From positions 682,001-746,000 of the forward strand of contig NZ_JALRMO010000001.1 of the NCBI RefSeq assembly GCF_023276405.1: a stretch of 64,000 bases of DNA. The letters are read 5' to 3'. Of the stretch, positions 54,534 through 62,945 are shown in pieces; positions within the stretch are counted from its first letter, which is position 1; each line of letters starts with the position of its first letter. The notes beneath the pieces are model-generated. The model saw nothing but the letters and a program-made list of their open reading frames with translations, searched no databases and was not told the origin of the DNA. Source of the stretch: Paenibacillus hamazuiensis. GTDB lineage: Bacteria; Bacillota; Bacilli; Paenibacillales; NBRC-103111. The position numbers were made by a program, and so were the translations under genes.

Positions 54534-55475
54534 ATGAGCAGACAAACGGCGGCAATTACCCCTGCGGCAGGCGAGAGAGTGCTGGTCAAACGGTCGGCCA
54601 AGCGGTACGTGGGTTTGTTATACATCAGCCCTTGGTTGATCGGCTTCGTTGTGCTGACGCTGTATCCGTTTATCGCCTCGCTTTATTATTCCTTCACGGA
54701 TTACAGCATGGTGAAGCAGCCGAACTTTATCGGTCTGGCCAACTATGTGACGATTTTTACGAAAGATCCGGACTTTTACCATTCGTTGAAGGTGACTTTT
54801 CTGTATGTGCTTATGGCGGTGCCCGGCAAATTGATATTTGCGCTGATCGTCGCCTTGATTTTGAGTGTCCCCCTGAAAGGCATTGGTTTCTTTCGAACAG
54901 TCTATTATCTGCCCTCGATTCTCGGGGGCAGCATCGCCGTCTCCGTGTTATGGCGGTTCCTGTTTATGCGGGATGGGCTTGTGAACAAGCTGCTTTCCTA
55001 CATCTCGGTCGGACCTTTCGACTGGCTGGGCAGCCCGAATTTGGCGCTGTTTACGATCACGCTGCTGCCGGTTTGGGAGTTCGGCTCGTCCATGGTGCTG
55101 TTCCTTGCGGGTCTGAAGCAGATTCCCAAGGAGCTGTATGAAGCGTCCAAGGTGGACGGGGCATCTCGGATCCGCACCTTCTTCAGCGTAACACTGCCGA
55201 TGCTGACGCCGGTCATCCTGTTCAACCTGATCATGCAGATGATCAACGCGTTTCAGCAGTTTACCGCGGCCTTCGTCATTACGAACGGAGGACCGGTCAA
55301 GTCGACCAATCTGTACGGGCTCATGCTGTACGAAAATGCGTTCCGCTTTTTCAAAATGGGATACGCGTCCGCGTTATCCTGGGTGCTGTTTCTGATCATC
55401 CTTGTATTTACGTTTGTGCTGTTCACCACCTCCAACCGCTGGACCCACTATGAAGACGGAGGTGACGGCAAATGA
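54534..55475 (+). CDS. ABC sugar transporter permease, MalF/UgpA type
   Basis: The 313-residue inner-membrane permease has six segments, beginning ISPWLIGFVVLTLYPFIASLYYSF, and an EAA loop (YEASKVDGASRIRTFFSVTLP near residue 205). It overlaps the next permease by 4 nt. Together with the binding protein upstream it makes the third importer of the window; the ATPase is again elsewhere. Substrates of MalF/UgpA-type systems are disaccharides or sugar phosphates, so the actual one cannot be told. Confidence 0.93.
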   Translation: MSRQTAAITPAAGERVLVKRSAKRYVGLLYISPWLIGFVVLTLYPFIASLYYSFTDYSMVKQPNFIGLANYVTIFTKDPDFYHSLKVTFLYVLMAVPGKLIFALIVALILSVPLKGIGFFRTVYYLPSILGGSIAVSVLWRFLFMRDGLVNKLLSYISVGPFDWLGSPNLALFTITLLPVWEFGSSMVLFLAGLKQIPKELYEASKVDGASRIRTFFSVTLPMLTPVILFNLIMQMINAFQQFTAAFVITNGGPVKSTNLYGLMLYENAFRFFKMGYASALSWVLFLIILVFTFVLFTTSNRWTHYEDGGDGK

Positions 55476-56305
55476 GCACCGGACGCAGCATGATCACCAT
55501 CGTTTTGTTATCCCTGTTCGGCGTGCTGTTCATTTACCCGCTGTTATGGCTCATCTCGGCTTCGCTCAAGCCCAACGCGGAAATCTTTACGACCATCGGC
55601 CTTATCCCGTCAAAAATCGTGTGGGAATCTTACGTGAAGGGCTGGGTCGGGATCGGAAGAAACAATTTCAGCGTGTTTTTCGCCAACACGTTCAAGCTTG
55701 TCATTCCTGTCGTTGTGCTGACCGCACTCTCCGGGATCGTCGTGGCGTACGGCTTCGCCCGCTTTCGGTTTCCTTTCAAGCGGGTTTTGTTTATCCTGAT
55801 GATCTCGACGCTGATGCTTCCGGATGCGGTCATTATGATCCCGAGGTATATTTTGTTCAAAAACTTCGGGTGGCTCAACACGTACTGGCCGTTTTATGTA
55901 CCCGCGTTGCTCGCGGTCAATGCGTTTTTCGTCTATTTGCTGATCCAGTTTTTCCGGGGAATTCCGAGGGATTTGGACGAGGCGGCGGAAATGGACGGCT
56001 GCGGCAGCTTCGGCACGCTGGTGCGCGTGCTGCTGCCTTTATCGATGCCGGCGGTCATTTCGGTTTGCATTTTCCAGTTTATATGGACCTGGAACGAATT
56101 TTTCAACGCGCTCATTTACATCAACAGCGTATCGAAGTTTCCGGTGGCGCTCGGCCTGCGCATGGTGCTTGACAACGAAGGAGCGGTCAACTGGAACCAG
56201 GTGATGGCCATGTCGGTCGTCACGATTCTTCCTTGCGTCGCGGTCTTTTTCATGGCGCAAAAATATTTTGTGGAAGGCATTTCGACAACGGGCCTTAAAG
56301 GCTGA
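55472..56305 (+). CDS. ABC sugar transporter permease, MalG/UgpE type
   Basis: The 277-residue permease has six spans and the EAA motif DEAAEMDGCGSFGTLVRVLLP near residues 170-190, ending EGISTTGLKG. It overlaps the previous permease by 4 nt (ATGA). It completes the third importer. The sulfatase starts 17 nt later, so all are probably one operon, tying uptake of this sugar to desulfation. Confidence 0.93.
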   Translation: MSTGRSMITIVLLSLFGVLFIYPLLWLISASLKPNAEIFTTIGLIPSKIVWESYVKGWVGIGRNNFSVFFANTFKLVIPVVVLTALSGIVVAYGFARFRFPFKRVLFILMISTLMLPDAVIMIPRYILFKNFGWLNTYWPFYVPALLAVNAFFVYLLIQFFRGIPRDLDEAAEMDGCGSFGTLVRVLLPLSMPAVISVCIFQFIWTWNEFFNALIYINSVSKFPVALGLRMVLDNEGAVNWNQVMAMSVVTILPCVAVFFMAQKYFVEGISTTGLKG

Positions 56306-56322
56306 CGGAAAGGATTGTTGGC

Positions 56323-57666
56323 ATGAAACCGAACGTCATTGTGTTTTTTACCGATCAGCAGCGCTGGGATACGACAGGTGTTCACGGGAATCCGCTGGGG
56401 CTGACTCCCCATTTCGACCTGATGGCGAAATACGGTACCCACCTCGAATACACATTTACTTGCCAGCCTGTGTGCGGTCCCGCCAGATCGTGCCTTCAGA
56501 CGGGGATGTATGCAACGACGACCGGTTGTTACACAAACGGAATACCGCTTAGAGAAAAACTCCCTACGCTCGCGCATTATTTTAACGAACACGGCTATGA
56601 AACCGGTTATATCGGAAAATGGCATTTGGCGGCGACCCGAACCGAGCCGGTGCCGAAGCATTTGCGCGGAGGCTACGGCTACTGGCTGGCCGCCGATTCG
56701 CTGGAGCATACGTCGGACGCTTACAACACCGTGATGTACGACAACGAGAACCGCACCGTCAAGCTGCCGGGCTACCGGGTCGACGCCATGACGGATGCGG
56801 CGATCCGCTTTATCGACGAGCGCAAGGACAAGCCGTTTTTCCTGTTCTTGTCCTACCTGGAGCCGCATCATCAAAACCACCGCGACGATTATCCGGCTCC
56901 GCTCGTATACCGCGATACCTATACGGGCCGCTACATCCCGCCGGATTTGGCGGCGCTCGGCGGAAACGCGCATCAGCAGCTCGGGGGCTACTACGGCATG
57001 GTGAAGCGGCTCGATGAAGCGCTCGGGCGCATCATGGACGCGCTCCACAGCCTGGACCTTACGGAAGACACGATCATCCTGTTCACGTCCGATCACGGCT
57101 CGCACTTCAAGACGCGCAACAGCGAATACAAGCGTTCGTGCCACGAGAGCTCGATCCGCATTCCGGCCGCCCTGTACGGCGGCTGCTTTACCGGCGGCGG
57201 CACGGTGAGGGAGCTGGTCAGCCTGGTCGACATGCCGCCGACCCTGCTCGAAGCGGCGGATATCGCCGTTCCGTCGCATATGCAGGGCCGCTCGGTCGTG
57301 CCGCTGCTGAGAGGCGACAAAGCGGACTGGCCGCAGGAGGTATTCGTCCAGATCAGCGAATCCGAGGTCGGAAGGGCGATCCGCACCCGCCGCTGGAAAT
57401 ACGGGGTGACCGCGCCGGATCGCGACCCGATCAAGGATCCGGGCTCGGAGCGGTACGTCGAGCAGTATTTGTACGACCTGCACGCCGACCCTTACGAGCT
57501 GACGAATTTGATCGGGATGGAATCCCATGCCGCCGTAGCCGAAAAGCTGCGTGAGCGGCTCATCCGGCGGATGACCGAAAGCGGCGAAGTGGCGCCCGTC
57601 ATCGAGCCGGCGCCGGCGAAAGCAAGCGGGCAGCGCAAGGTGTACGAGCACGAATACCTCATGTAA
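56323..57666 (+). CDS. Sulfatase (formylglycine type)
   Basis: The 447-residue enzyme has the metal motif FFTDQQRWD at residues 8-16 and the formylglycine motif CGPAR at residues 51-55 within QPVCGPARSCLQTG, followed by IGKWHL near 100 and HHQNH near 185. The Cys51 must be converted to formylglycine by a partner (anSME or FGE) not seen here. It has no signal peptide and should act on a sulfated sugar inside the cell, after import by the genes immediately before it. Length is typical of carbohydrate sulfatases. Confidence 0.93.
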   Translation: MKPNVIVFFTDQQRWDTTGVHGNPLGLTPHFDLMAKYGTHLEYTFTCQPVCGPARSCLQTGMYATTTGCYTNGIPLREKLPTLAHYFNEHGYETGYIGKWHLAATRTEPVPKHLRGGYGYWLAADSLEHTSDAYNTVMYDNENRTVKLPGYRVDAMTDAAIRFIDERKDKPFFLFLSYLEPHHQNHRDDYPAPLVYRDTYTGRYIPPDLAALGGNAHQQLGGYYGMVKRLDEALGRIMDALHSLDLTEDTIILFTSDHGSHFKTRNSEYKRSCHESSIRIPAALYGGCFTGGGTVRELVSLVDMPPTLLEAADIAVPSHMQGRSVVPLLRGDKADWPQEVFVQISESEVGRAIRTRRWKYGVTAPDRDPIKDPGSERYVEQYLYDLHADPYELTNLIGMESHAAVAEKLRERLIRRMTESGEVAPVIEPAPAKASGQRKVYEHEYLM

Positions 57667-57698
57667 TAGCAAGCGGCCGCATCATTTGTCTTGTCTTG

Positions 57699-57724
57699 AG
57701 AACCCCGTTATGGGGTTCTTTTTA
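57699..57724 (+). terminator. Rho-independent terminator
   Basis: AGAACCCC and GGGGTTCT form an 8-bp stem around a short loop, and TTTTT follows. It ends the sulfatase operon. Confidence 0.85.
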
Positions 57725-57834
57725 ATTCCGAGTCCTGGTCATAGGCTTTGTCCGAAGGTGAAAATCAAGTTTCCCCGGCTGTTCTCGGAGACTCGGGTTA
57801 AGTCCCGGCCCTGAACGTAGCTTGTCATCATCTG

Positions 57835-58025
57835 TGACGGTTGTGGTAGAGCTTATTTGGCTCAAAATGCTCGTTTTCAAATTCTGACGGTTGCCAGCGA
57901 GCTTATTTGAAGGATTAACCGAACAGAGATTGCCATATTGCCCAAATAACCTCAACCAGAACCATTACAATTTTTAAAATCCGCAATTTTCCTGCAATAA
58001 CCTCTGTGGCAACCGTTATAATTTT
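57835..58025. repeat. Four-unit inverted repeat element D
   Basis: Units starting TGACGGTTG at 57835 and 57885 are 50 nt apart; complements ending at 57967 and 58018 are 51 nt apart. All carry GGTT near the start and (G)TTATTTG or TTATTG near the end. It has the same two-plus-two architecture as elements A-C but a different sequence. The rest of 57725-58113 contains no gene I can support. Confidence 0.75.
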
Positions 58026-58129
58026 CGCATCCCATTCACTTTACAGCCAATAGTCGACGTTCAAGAAAATTAAAGTTTGTTAAAAATTTAAAGTGGAATA
58101 AGAACTTTACAAATTGTGGTATGATTGTA

Positions 58130-58329
58130 TTGGAGTTTGGGGTTGCATAAACCAAGGAGTCTGGATGTGGAATCCTCCGGAACACGACGGCCGGATTCGT
58201 CCGGATCACATATCCGTACCCGTACCCGTTACTTGGAGACCGGGTGTAAATACTATTCGAGCAGAGGTTACAAGTAAGGAGACCGTATTCGGATGGGGAT
58301 TTTTCCTTAAAAAAGGAATTCCTTGCTGA
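58130..58329 (+). pseudogene. Possible remnant of a glycosidase C-terminus
   Basis: The open frame contains GVWMWNPPEHDGRIRPDHIS and WRPGVNTIRAEV, then FGWGFFLKKG, which reads like the last beta-sandwich of a glycoside hydrolase but has no upstream domain or proper start. It is probably a truncated leftover in the AT-rich, decayed part of the window. Low certainty. Confidence 0.3.
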
Positions 58330-58342
58330 AGGAGGAAGAACT

Positions 58343-58528
58343 GTGATTATTTTTGCTTTCGGCGCTATATATCTGGTTCCGCTCTTTAGCTTTTTATTTG
58401 TATATACTTTGCTGAAAGCAATAGAGAAAATCGTTAATAAGCAGGGATATAACACTGAGTTGTTTTGGAGCTGTACATTTTTTGCTTTAACCATGTGGAC
58501 TATTAGCGTAACGACAACATTAAATTGA
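58343..58528 (+). CDS. Small membrane protein
   Basis: A 61-residue product begins at GTG 58343 with AAGGAGGAAG 6 nt upstream, an excellent site. The first hydrophobic segment spans about residues 2-25 and a second one the C-terminus (SCTFFALTMWTISVT). Between them lies a charged loop. No family recognised. Confidence 0.5.
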   Translation: MIIFAFGAIYLVPLFSFLFVYTLLKAIEKIVNKQGYNTELFWSCTFFALTMWTISVTTTLN

Positions 58529-58585
58529 ACGGATACGGTTGCTCAGGATTCATATTTATACCAATTAACAATGAGGTTAGGTAAT

Positions 58586-59047
58586 ATGCAGAAAAAAATA
58601 CGTTACTCATTATTGATTTTACTAATAATTACATTTATTGCTTTTACTTTTTGGACTAGAAGTAACGATAATAAGTATGTCGTTCCGGTAATAAATAGTT
58701 TCTACAGCGTTTTTATTAGTAAAGACTATTTAAATATGCCTAAATACACCAATTTTAGTAAATATGCGCAAAATTCAAATTTAACAGATGAAGGTAAGGC
58801 AAACTTGGCACACGGATTATTAAATAATGATCGGCATTGGTATGGAGAAATAAAGAGACAGACTATAAAAAGCATTGTTTGGAGAGGGATAAATAAAAGG
58901 AGTGCGACAGTTGCTGTAATAGCACTGGATGGATACGGAAAAGAACAAACTTATTATGATGAGGTTATTATTGAAAAGAAAGAGAACGGTTGGCTTATTA
59001 CAGAGTATAAATCCGGTTCGCCATGGAGAACTATGAAGATGCCTTAA
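58586..59047 (+). CDS. Uncharacterised protein with N-terminal membrane anchor
   Basis: The product (153 residues) has a Lys-Lys start, then a membrane segment (SLLILLIITFIAFTFW, about 8-23), and an outer domain with mixed strands ending IIEKKENGWLITEYKSGSPW. The plan resembles small extracytoplasmic SnoaL- or DUF4829-like proteins, but I cannot assign it. ATG at 58586 follows TGAGGTTAGGT. AT-rich, like the rest of this island. Confidence 0.55.
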   Translation: MQKKIRYSLLILLIITFIAFTFWTRSNDNKYVVPVINSFYSVFISKDYLNMPKYTNFSKYAQNSNLTDEGKANLAHGLLNNDRHWYGEIKRQTIKSIVWRGINKRSATVAVIALDGYGKEQTYYDEVIIEKKENGWLITEYKSGSPWRTMKMP

Positions 59048-59189
59048 GACGAATCGGAAGACCCATAAGTTTGACATGGCTGTTGCCGACGGAAATTGAA
59101 ACAATATTTCCCAAAGTTCGTCTTTATACATAGCAGGTGGAAAGGGTGGATGTTAAAACCCATTTATTACTGTCCATGAGGTGACCGAT

Positions 59190-59703
59190 TTGAAGAGGAT
59201 AGCAGGTACGCTTTTTTTGTATTTGGCGCTATTTGGATTGGTCGTTGGTTGTGAAGCTGCAAAGGTAAGTAACACTGAAGTCGCCACGAATACTAAAGCA
59301 AGCAGTTCTATAAATCTCACTGACGATGAAGTAAAGGATATTCTCAACGGGCTTATTCCGAAGGCAGTAAATATTTACGGAATATTTAACGGAAACGGAG
59401 CTTTCACAAGCGATGCGGCAAAAACGATTCCAGGTGAAGAAGAGTATTGTCTTATAACAGGACAGAACGGGTCTTCCTCTATATAAAGATTATGAAGGGC
59501 AGCTTTATGTAAACACACAAAATGGAGGACATGGATGGGCAGAAAAATTTCTCATTGATACCGCCAAGCTCAAAGGACAAAAAGGCAATGTTGCGGAAAT
59601 TGAGTTAGACAAAACAACACTTGACCTGCCGCCTGAAAAATTGACCATAAGCATTGGATATGTAAATGATAAGTGGCTGATGGCATCGCCGCTTGTTAAA
59701 TAA
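59190..59703 (+). pseudogene. IseA-like protein gene, frameshifted
   Basis: The first frame encodes a signal segment with a lipobox-like VVGC, then LTDDEVKDILNGLIPKA and a frame stop at 59486 after EEYCLITGQNG. From about 59471 a second frame continues LPLYKDYEGQLYVN, NGGHGWAEKFLID and WLMASPLVK to 59703. Both parts fit IseA-type inhibitors of DL-endopeptidases (cell separation control), and about 40 residues usually between them appear to be missing. A deletion with a frameshift therefore broke the gene, unless sequence error explains it. Confidence 0.55.
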
Positions 59704-59770
59704 GAGAAAGCAGTGGAATTGCTATCGAATACTAAACGTAACAAACATAAGTCTGGGAGGGGGGATTTGG

Positions 59771-59943
59771 ATGAAAGTTATAATCGGTGCAGGAAGAACA
59801 AGCTATGATGGTTGGCTCAGTACTCAAGAGGATCAATTGAATTTACTATCGTTGGAAAGCTGGAACATTTCAACCGGAGAGTATTGATGCGCTGTTGGCT
59901 GATGTGGACGCCAAAAAGCCGTTGATAATAAAAAATAAGCCCT
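59771..59943 (+). pseudogene. Methyltransferase N-terminal fragment
   Basis: ATG 59771 after GGGAGGGGGG starts MKVIIGAGRTSYDGWLSTQE, the typical beginning of a SAM-dependent methyltransferase of the kind that reads GAG.xYDGW. The frame stops after 38 residues; a shifted frame then carries FQPESIDALLADVDAKKP and stops at 59943. It looks like a truncated, frameshifted remnant. Confidence 0.45.
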
Positions 59944-59977
59944 GAGTGCAGGGGATGGAGGGCTGCCGTAAGCTTCA

Positions 59978-60475
59978 TTATGAACGATCGGGAGCATTCG
60001 GTTTATTGTCAAGCGCCGGTTTGGAGAAAAACCAAACGCAAAATAAACGCGCTAAAAATAAAGAAACACATATTGTAATCCAAGTAATATACCATTCCCA
60101 GTATACATACTTGATTAGATCGGTGTATTTTTCGATAATAACTTCAACGCCGGACAAAACGGAGCTGAATCCGACATAATAACCAAGCTGAATCAGAGCG
60201 CCGCGTTTATTGGGATACCAAACATTAAAGGCGGCGCAAATGACCGGATACGCATAATGCTCATACGTGAAGCTCGTCCGGTTAACGGAAGCAAATAACC
60301 GAACAGGATATTCAAGCAGCCCCGTCTCTACAACCGCTAGTCCCGTAAGAAAAGTAATCACCTGAGTGAACAAAAAAGCGACGACCGCCAGTCGAATTTT
60401 ATTTTTCGGAATGAAAAAAAGGATTCCTGTAGCCACCACGTACACGGATAATAAGATCCACCATTCCATTCTCAT
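59978..60475 (-). CDS. CBO0543-type membrane protein
   Basis: The 165-residue protein has four or five hydrophobic segments and the pattern typical of CBO0543-annotated proteins, with YAYPVICAAFNVWYPNKRG in the middle and EVIIEKYTDLIKYVYWEWYITWI near the C-terminus. No catalytic residues are evident. Its ATG overlaps the stop of the related gene upstream on the minus strand (ATGA), so the pair is translationally coupled. Function unknown. Confidence 0.7.
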   Translation of the reverse strand: MRMEWWILLSVYVVATGILFFIPKNKIRLAVVAFLFTQVITFLTGLAVVETGLLEYPVRLFASVNRTSFTYEHYAYPVICAAFNVWYPNKRGALIQLGYYVGFSSVLSGVEVIIEKYTDLIKYVYWEWYITWITICVSLFLARLFCVWFFSKPALDNKPNAPDRS

Positions 60476-60963
60476 CGGATTTTCTCACGCTCCGCTTGAA
60501 ATAAGGCGTTGTTCTTGAAAAACCAGTTACAGCAGACTTGGCTGGCGTAGAAAAGAAACCCGATGTAAATCCACATCCTATACCATGTTAAGAGCCCATA
60601 TTCCAGTAAATCCGTATATTTCTCGAGGGTAACATCCAACGACGTGATCGCAGTGATCCAAATTAAAAAATACGTTAATCTGGACCACCATTTTCCCTTC
60701 ACTCTCCTGTGAAAATAAAATATGGAAAACAAGACCGGATAAAAAAAATAATTGATCGTTATCGCGAGATCTGACGCTTTAGGGAACTCCCGGACGGGGG
60801 CGCTTAACAAATTGTATGTAAAGGCCGGTATATCACAGTTCCATATGATGGTTTGAAATATCATTAACGCGAGTAATCCCTCTCGCCGATTTTGGCGCGG
60901 AATAAATAAAATAAAACCAACAAAGCCGAGCAGCCACATACCGGCCAGGATCAATCGCTCCAT
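60472..60963 (-). CDS. CBO0543-type membrane protein
   Basis: The 163-residue protein is a paralogue of the one downstream: DVTLEKYTDLLEYGLLTWYRMWI corresponds to its EKYTDLIKYVYWEWYITWI. The start at 60963 has AGGAGGGGG 9 nt upstream; the longer start at 60987 has none. There are four to five membrane segments. Two tandem copies suggest a hetero-oligomer or recent duplication; the function is not known. Confidence 0.7.
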   Translation of the reverse strand: MERLILAGMWLLGFVGFILFIPRQNRREGLLALMIFQTIIWNCDIPAFTYNLLSAPVREFPKASDLAITINYFFYPVLFSIFYFHRRVKGKWWSRLTYFLIWITAITSLDVTLEKYTDLLEYGLLTWYRMWIYIGFLFYASQVCCNWFFKNNALFQAEREKIR

Positions 60964-61089
60964 GCGGTCAGTCCCCCTCCTAATCATGCTCCATACAGTA
61001 GCATGTTTAGTTCGTTCAATTTATATCCATAGCATCAAGATTTTGCATAATGGTTTTCAGTTTGAATTTGTAAGGAGTTGGAAAGAAGC

Positions 61090-61608
61090 ATGCTCGGATT
61101 ACCTAAAGGGAAAGTATTTCTTGTGCCTTGGACGTCGCAATGGGAAACGGAATTTTGGACGGAGAAACAAAGGATACAATCTGAAATTGGCGAGCGCGTT
61201 TCGGAGATTCATCATATTGGAAGCACCGCTATTCGAGGGTTGAGCGCCAAGCCGATTATTGATATCGCGATTGAGATTGAGCGGTTCGAGGAAGGAATCG
61301 AATGCGTTCCCGGCTTGGAGAAGCTGGGATACTCCTACAAGGGAACGAATGTACTACCGGAGCGGCATTATTTCAATAAAGGCGAACCTAGAACCCACCA
61401 AATACATATGTTCCAAAAAGGAAACGAACATTTGAAAAAACAGCTGGCTTTCAGAGATTATTTGAATCAAAATGAGACCGTTCGTTCCGAGTACCAGGAA
61501 CTTAAAGAAAAGTTGTCCAAAGCTTACAGCGCCGACAAATTGGCTTACGCAGATGCCAAAACCGATTTTGTAAGCTCTGTTTTGAGACGACTTGATTTTG
61601 AAAATTAA
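61090..61608 (+). CDS. GrpB-family protein
   Basis: The 172-residue protein is of the GrpB/UPF0157 nucleotidyltransferase-like family: IHHIGSTAIRGLSAKPIIDIAIEI near residues 38-62 is the hallmark, with the DI(A) acidic pair. Near the end AYSADKLAYADAKTDF is also typical. The reaction is unproven. ATG 61090 lies 12 nt after GGAG. It is divergent from the CBO0543 pair and AT-rich, in the accessory island. Confidence 0.88.
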   Translation: MLGLPKGKVFLVPWTSQWETEFWTEKQRIQSEIGERVSEIHHIGSTAIRGLSAKPIIDIAIEIERFEEGIECVPGLEKLGYSYKGTNVLPERHYFNKGEPRTHQIHMFQKGNEHLKKQLAFRDYLNQNETVRSEYQELKEKLSKAYSADKLAYADAKTDFVSSVLRRLDFEN

Positions 61609-61711
61609 AACCCCGATATGGGATTGGTGGCTGCGGCAGGTTTGGCCGGAGCGCAGTCTGCTGTGGCGCTCCTGACCGGTCGCCGTTCGGCCGTTTTCGG
61701 CTTATGAAAGG

Positions 61712-61757
61712 AAAACGGGCTTCTCATGGTTCGGTTCCATGGGAAGCCCGTTTTTGC
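61712..61757. terminator. Shared terminator hairpin
   Basis: AAAACGGGCTTCTCATGG pairs with CCATGGGAAGCCCGTTTT over nearly its whole length, and T-runs or A-runs flank both sides. It can end the M20 peptidase gene from one side and the GrpB gene from the other. Confidence 0.75.
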
Positions 61758-61784
61758 TGCCGCGGCCGCTAGCCGGCAAGCCGG

Positions 61785-62927
61785 TCAGCAGCTTTCGATC
61801 AGCCGCGCCAGCAGCACGGTGCGCGCCGGAATTTCCGCGATGCGCACATATTCCAGCGGCGAATGCGCATGGTCGCCGCGCGCGCCGAGACCGTCCAGCG
61901 TCGGGGTGCCGACGGCCGCCGTGAAATTGCCGTCGCTGACGCCGCCCGTGGCGGTCTCCTCCAGCGTCAGCGCCAGCTCGGCTGCCGCGATGCCGCGGGC
62001 CAGCTCATACAGCGAAGCGATCGCTTCGCTGCGCTCCATCGGAGGCCGCGTCATGCCGCCGCTCACGCTGATTTCGGCGCCGGGCAGAAGCGGCGTCAGC
62101 CCGGCAATGGCGGCTTCGATCCGCATCGCTTCCTCCATGGTGGCGACGCGTACGTCGATGTCCGCTTCCGCGTGGTCGGCCACCACGTTGCTGCCGATCC
62201 CTCCGCGGATCACGCCGACATTTACGGTCGTTCCCCGCTCGTAATCGGTCATGGCGTGCAGCCGCTGAATTTGGCAGGCGAGCTCCTGAATCGCCGATAC
62301 GCCGTTCTGCGGGTTCACTCCGGCATGCGCGGATATGCCCTTGACGGTCAGCTTGAAGCGGCCGCTGCCTTTGCGGGACGTCTTCAGCGCGCCGCTCGGC
62401 TCCATCGGCGGCTCCAGCACGAAAGCGGCGGCGGACTGCCGCGCCGCTTCTTCAATCAGGCCGCGCGATGTCGGGCTGCCGATTTCTTCGTCGCTGTTGA
62501 TCAGCAGCAGGACTTTTTTGTCTGCGGGAAACCGGCCGGTATCCCGCAGCGCCTTCAGCGCAAACATCGCCTGCAGCAGACCGGCCTTCATATCGTAGAC
62601 GCCGGGGCCGTAGGCGTTGCCGTTCTCGATGCGGAACGGGCGGCGGCCGGCTTCCCCGGGCGGCCATACGGTATCGTAATGGCCGACGAGCAAAATTTGC
62701 CTCGCGCCTTCGCCGACTTCGCACAGCAGCCGGTCCCCGGCGGCAGGATGAGGGATGCGGGTGACGCGCCCGCCGGTAAGGCGGGGGAAGAGCGCCGCGT
62801 ACCAGTCCGCCATCGCGTCGCCCGCTTCCTTGCTTTTGGAAGGCGAATCCATATTGACGCTTATTTCAAGGAGCCTAAGCAGCTCGGGAAGGCCGGATTC
62901 GATATGTTCGGTTAGTGTTAATGACAT
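61785..62927 (-). CDS. M20-family metallopeptidase (CPG2/ArgE-like)
   Basis: The 380-residue enzyme has the di-zinc ligands of family M20: His83 and Asp85 in VGHYDTVWP, Asp112 in YDMKAG, the acid Glu147-Glu148 in SDEEIG, Glu172, and a C-terminal His in GDHAHS. The dimerisation domain lies at about 190-290. The family includes carboxypeptidase G2, acetylornithine deacetylase and similar hydrolases. It lies next to two polyamine/oligopeptide-type permeases on the same strand and could act on the imported compound. Confidence 0.92.
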   Translation of the reverse strand: MSLTLTEHIESGLPELLRLLEISVNMDSPSKSKEAGDAMADWYAALFPRLTGGRVTRIPHPAAGDRLLCEVGEGARQILLVGHYDTVWPPGEAGRRPFRIENGNAYGPGVYDMKAGLLQAMFALKALRDTGRFPADKKVLLLINSDEEIGSPTSRGLIEEAARQSAAAFVLEPPMEPSGALKTSRKGSGRFKLTVKGISAHAGVNPQNGVSAIQELACQIQRLHAMTDYERGTTVNVGVIRGGIGSNVVADHAEADIDVRVATMEEAMRIEAAIAGLTPLLPGAEISVSGGMTRPPMERSEAIASLYELARGIAAAELALTLEETATGGVSDGNFTAAVGTPTLDGLGARGDHAHSPLEYVRIAEIPARTVLLARLIESC

Positions 62928-62945
62928 AGCTGTAATGCATCTCCG

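Noticed and set aside
57835-58025. CRISPR-like repeat array
   Set aside because: Only four units, two inverted, and no cas genes; it fits the structured-element family instead.
58036-58494. 152-codon minus-strand frame in the AT-rich island
   Set aside because: It overlaps the small GTG gene, which has a far better ribosome site, and its own sequence shows no fold.
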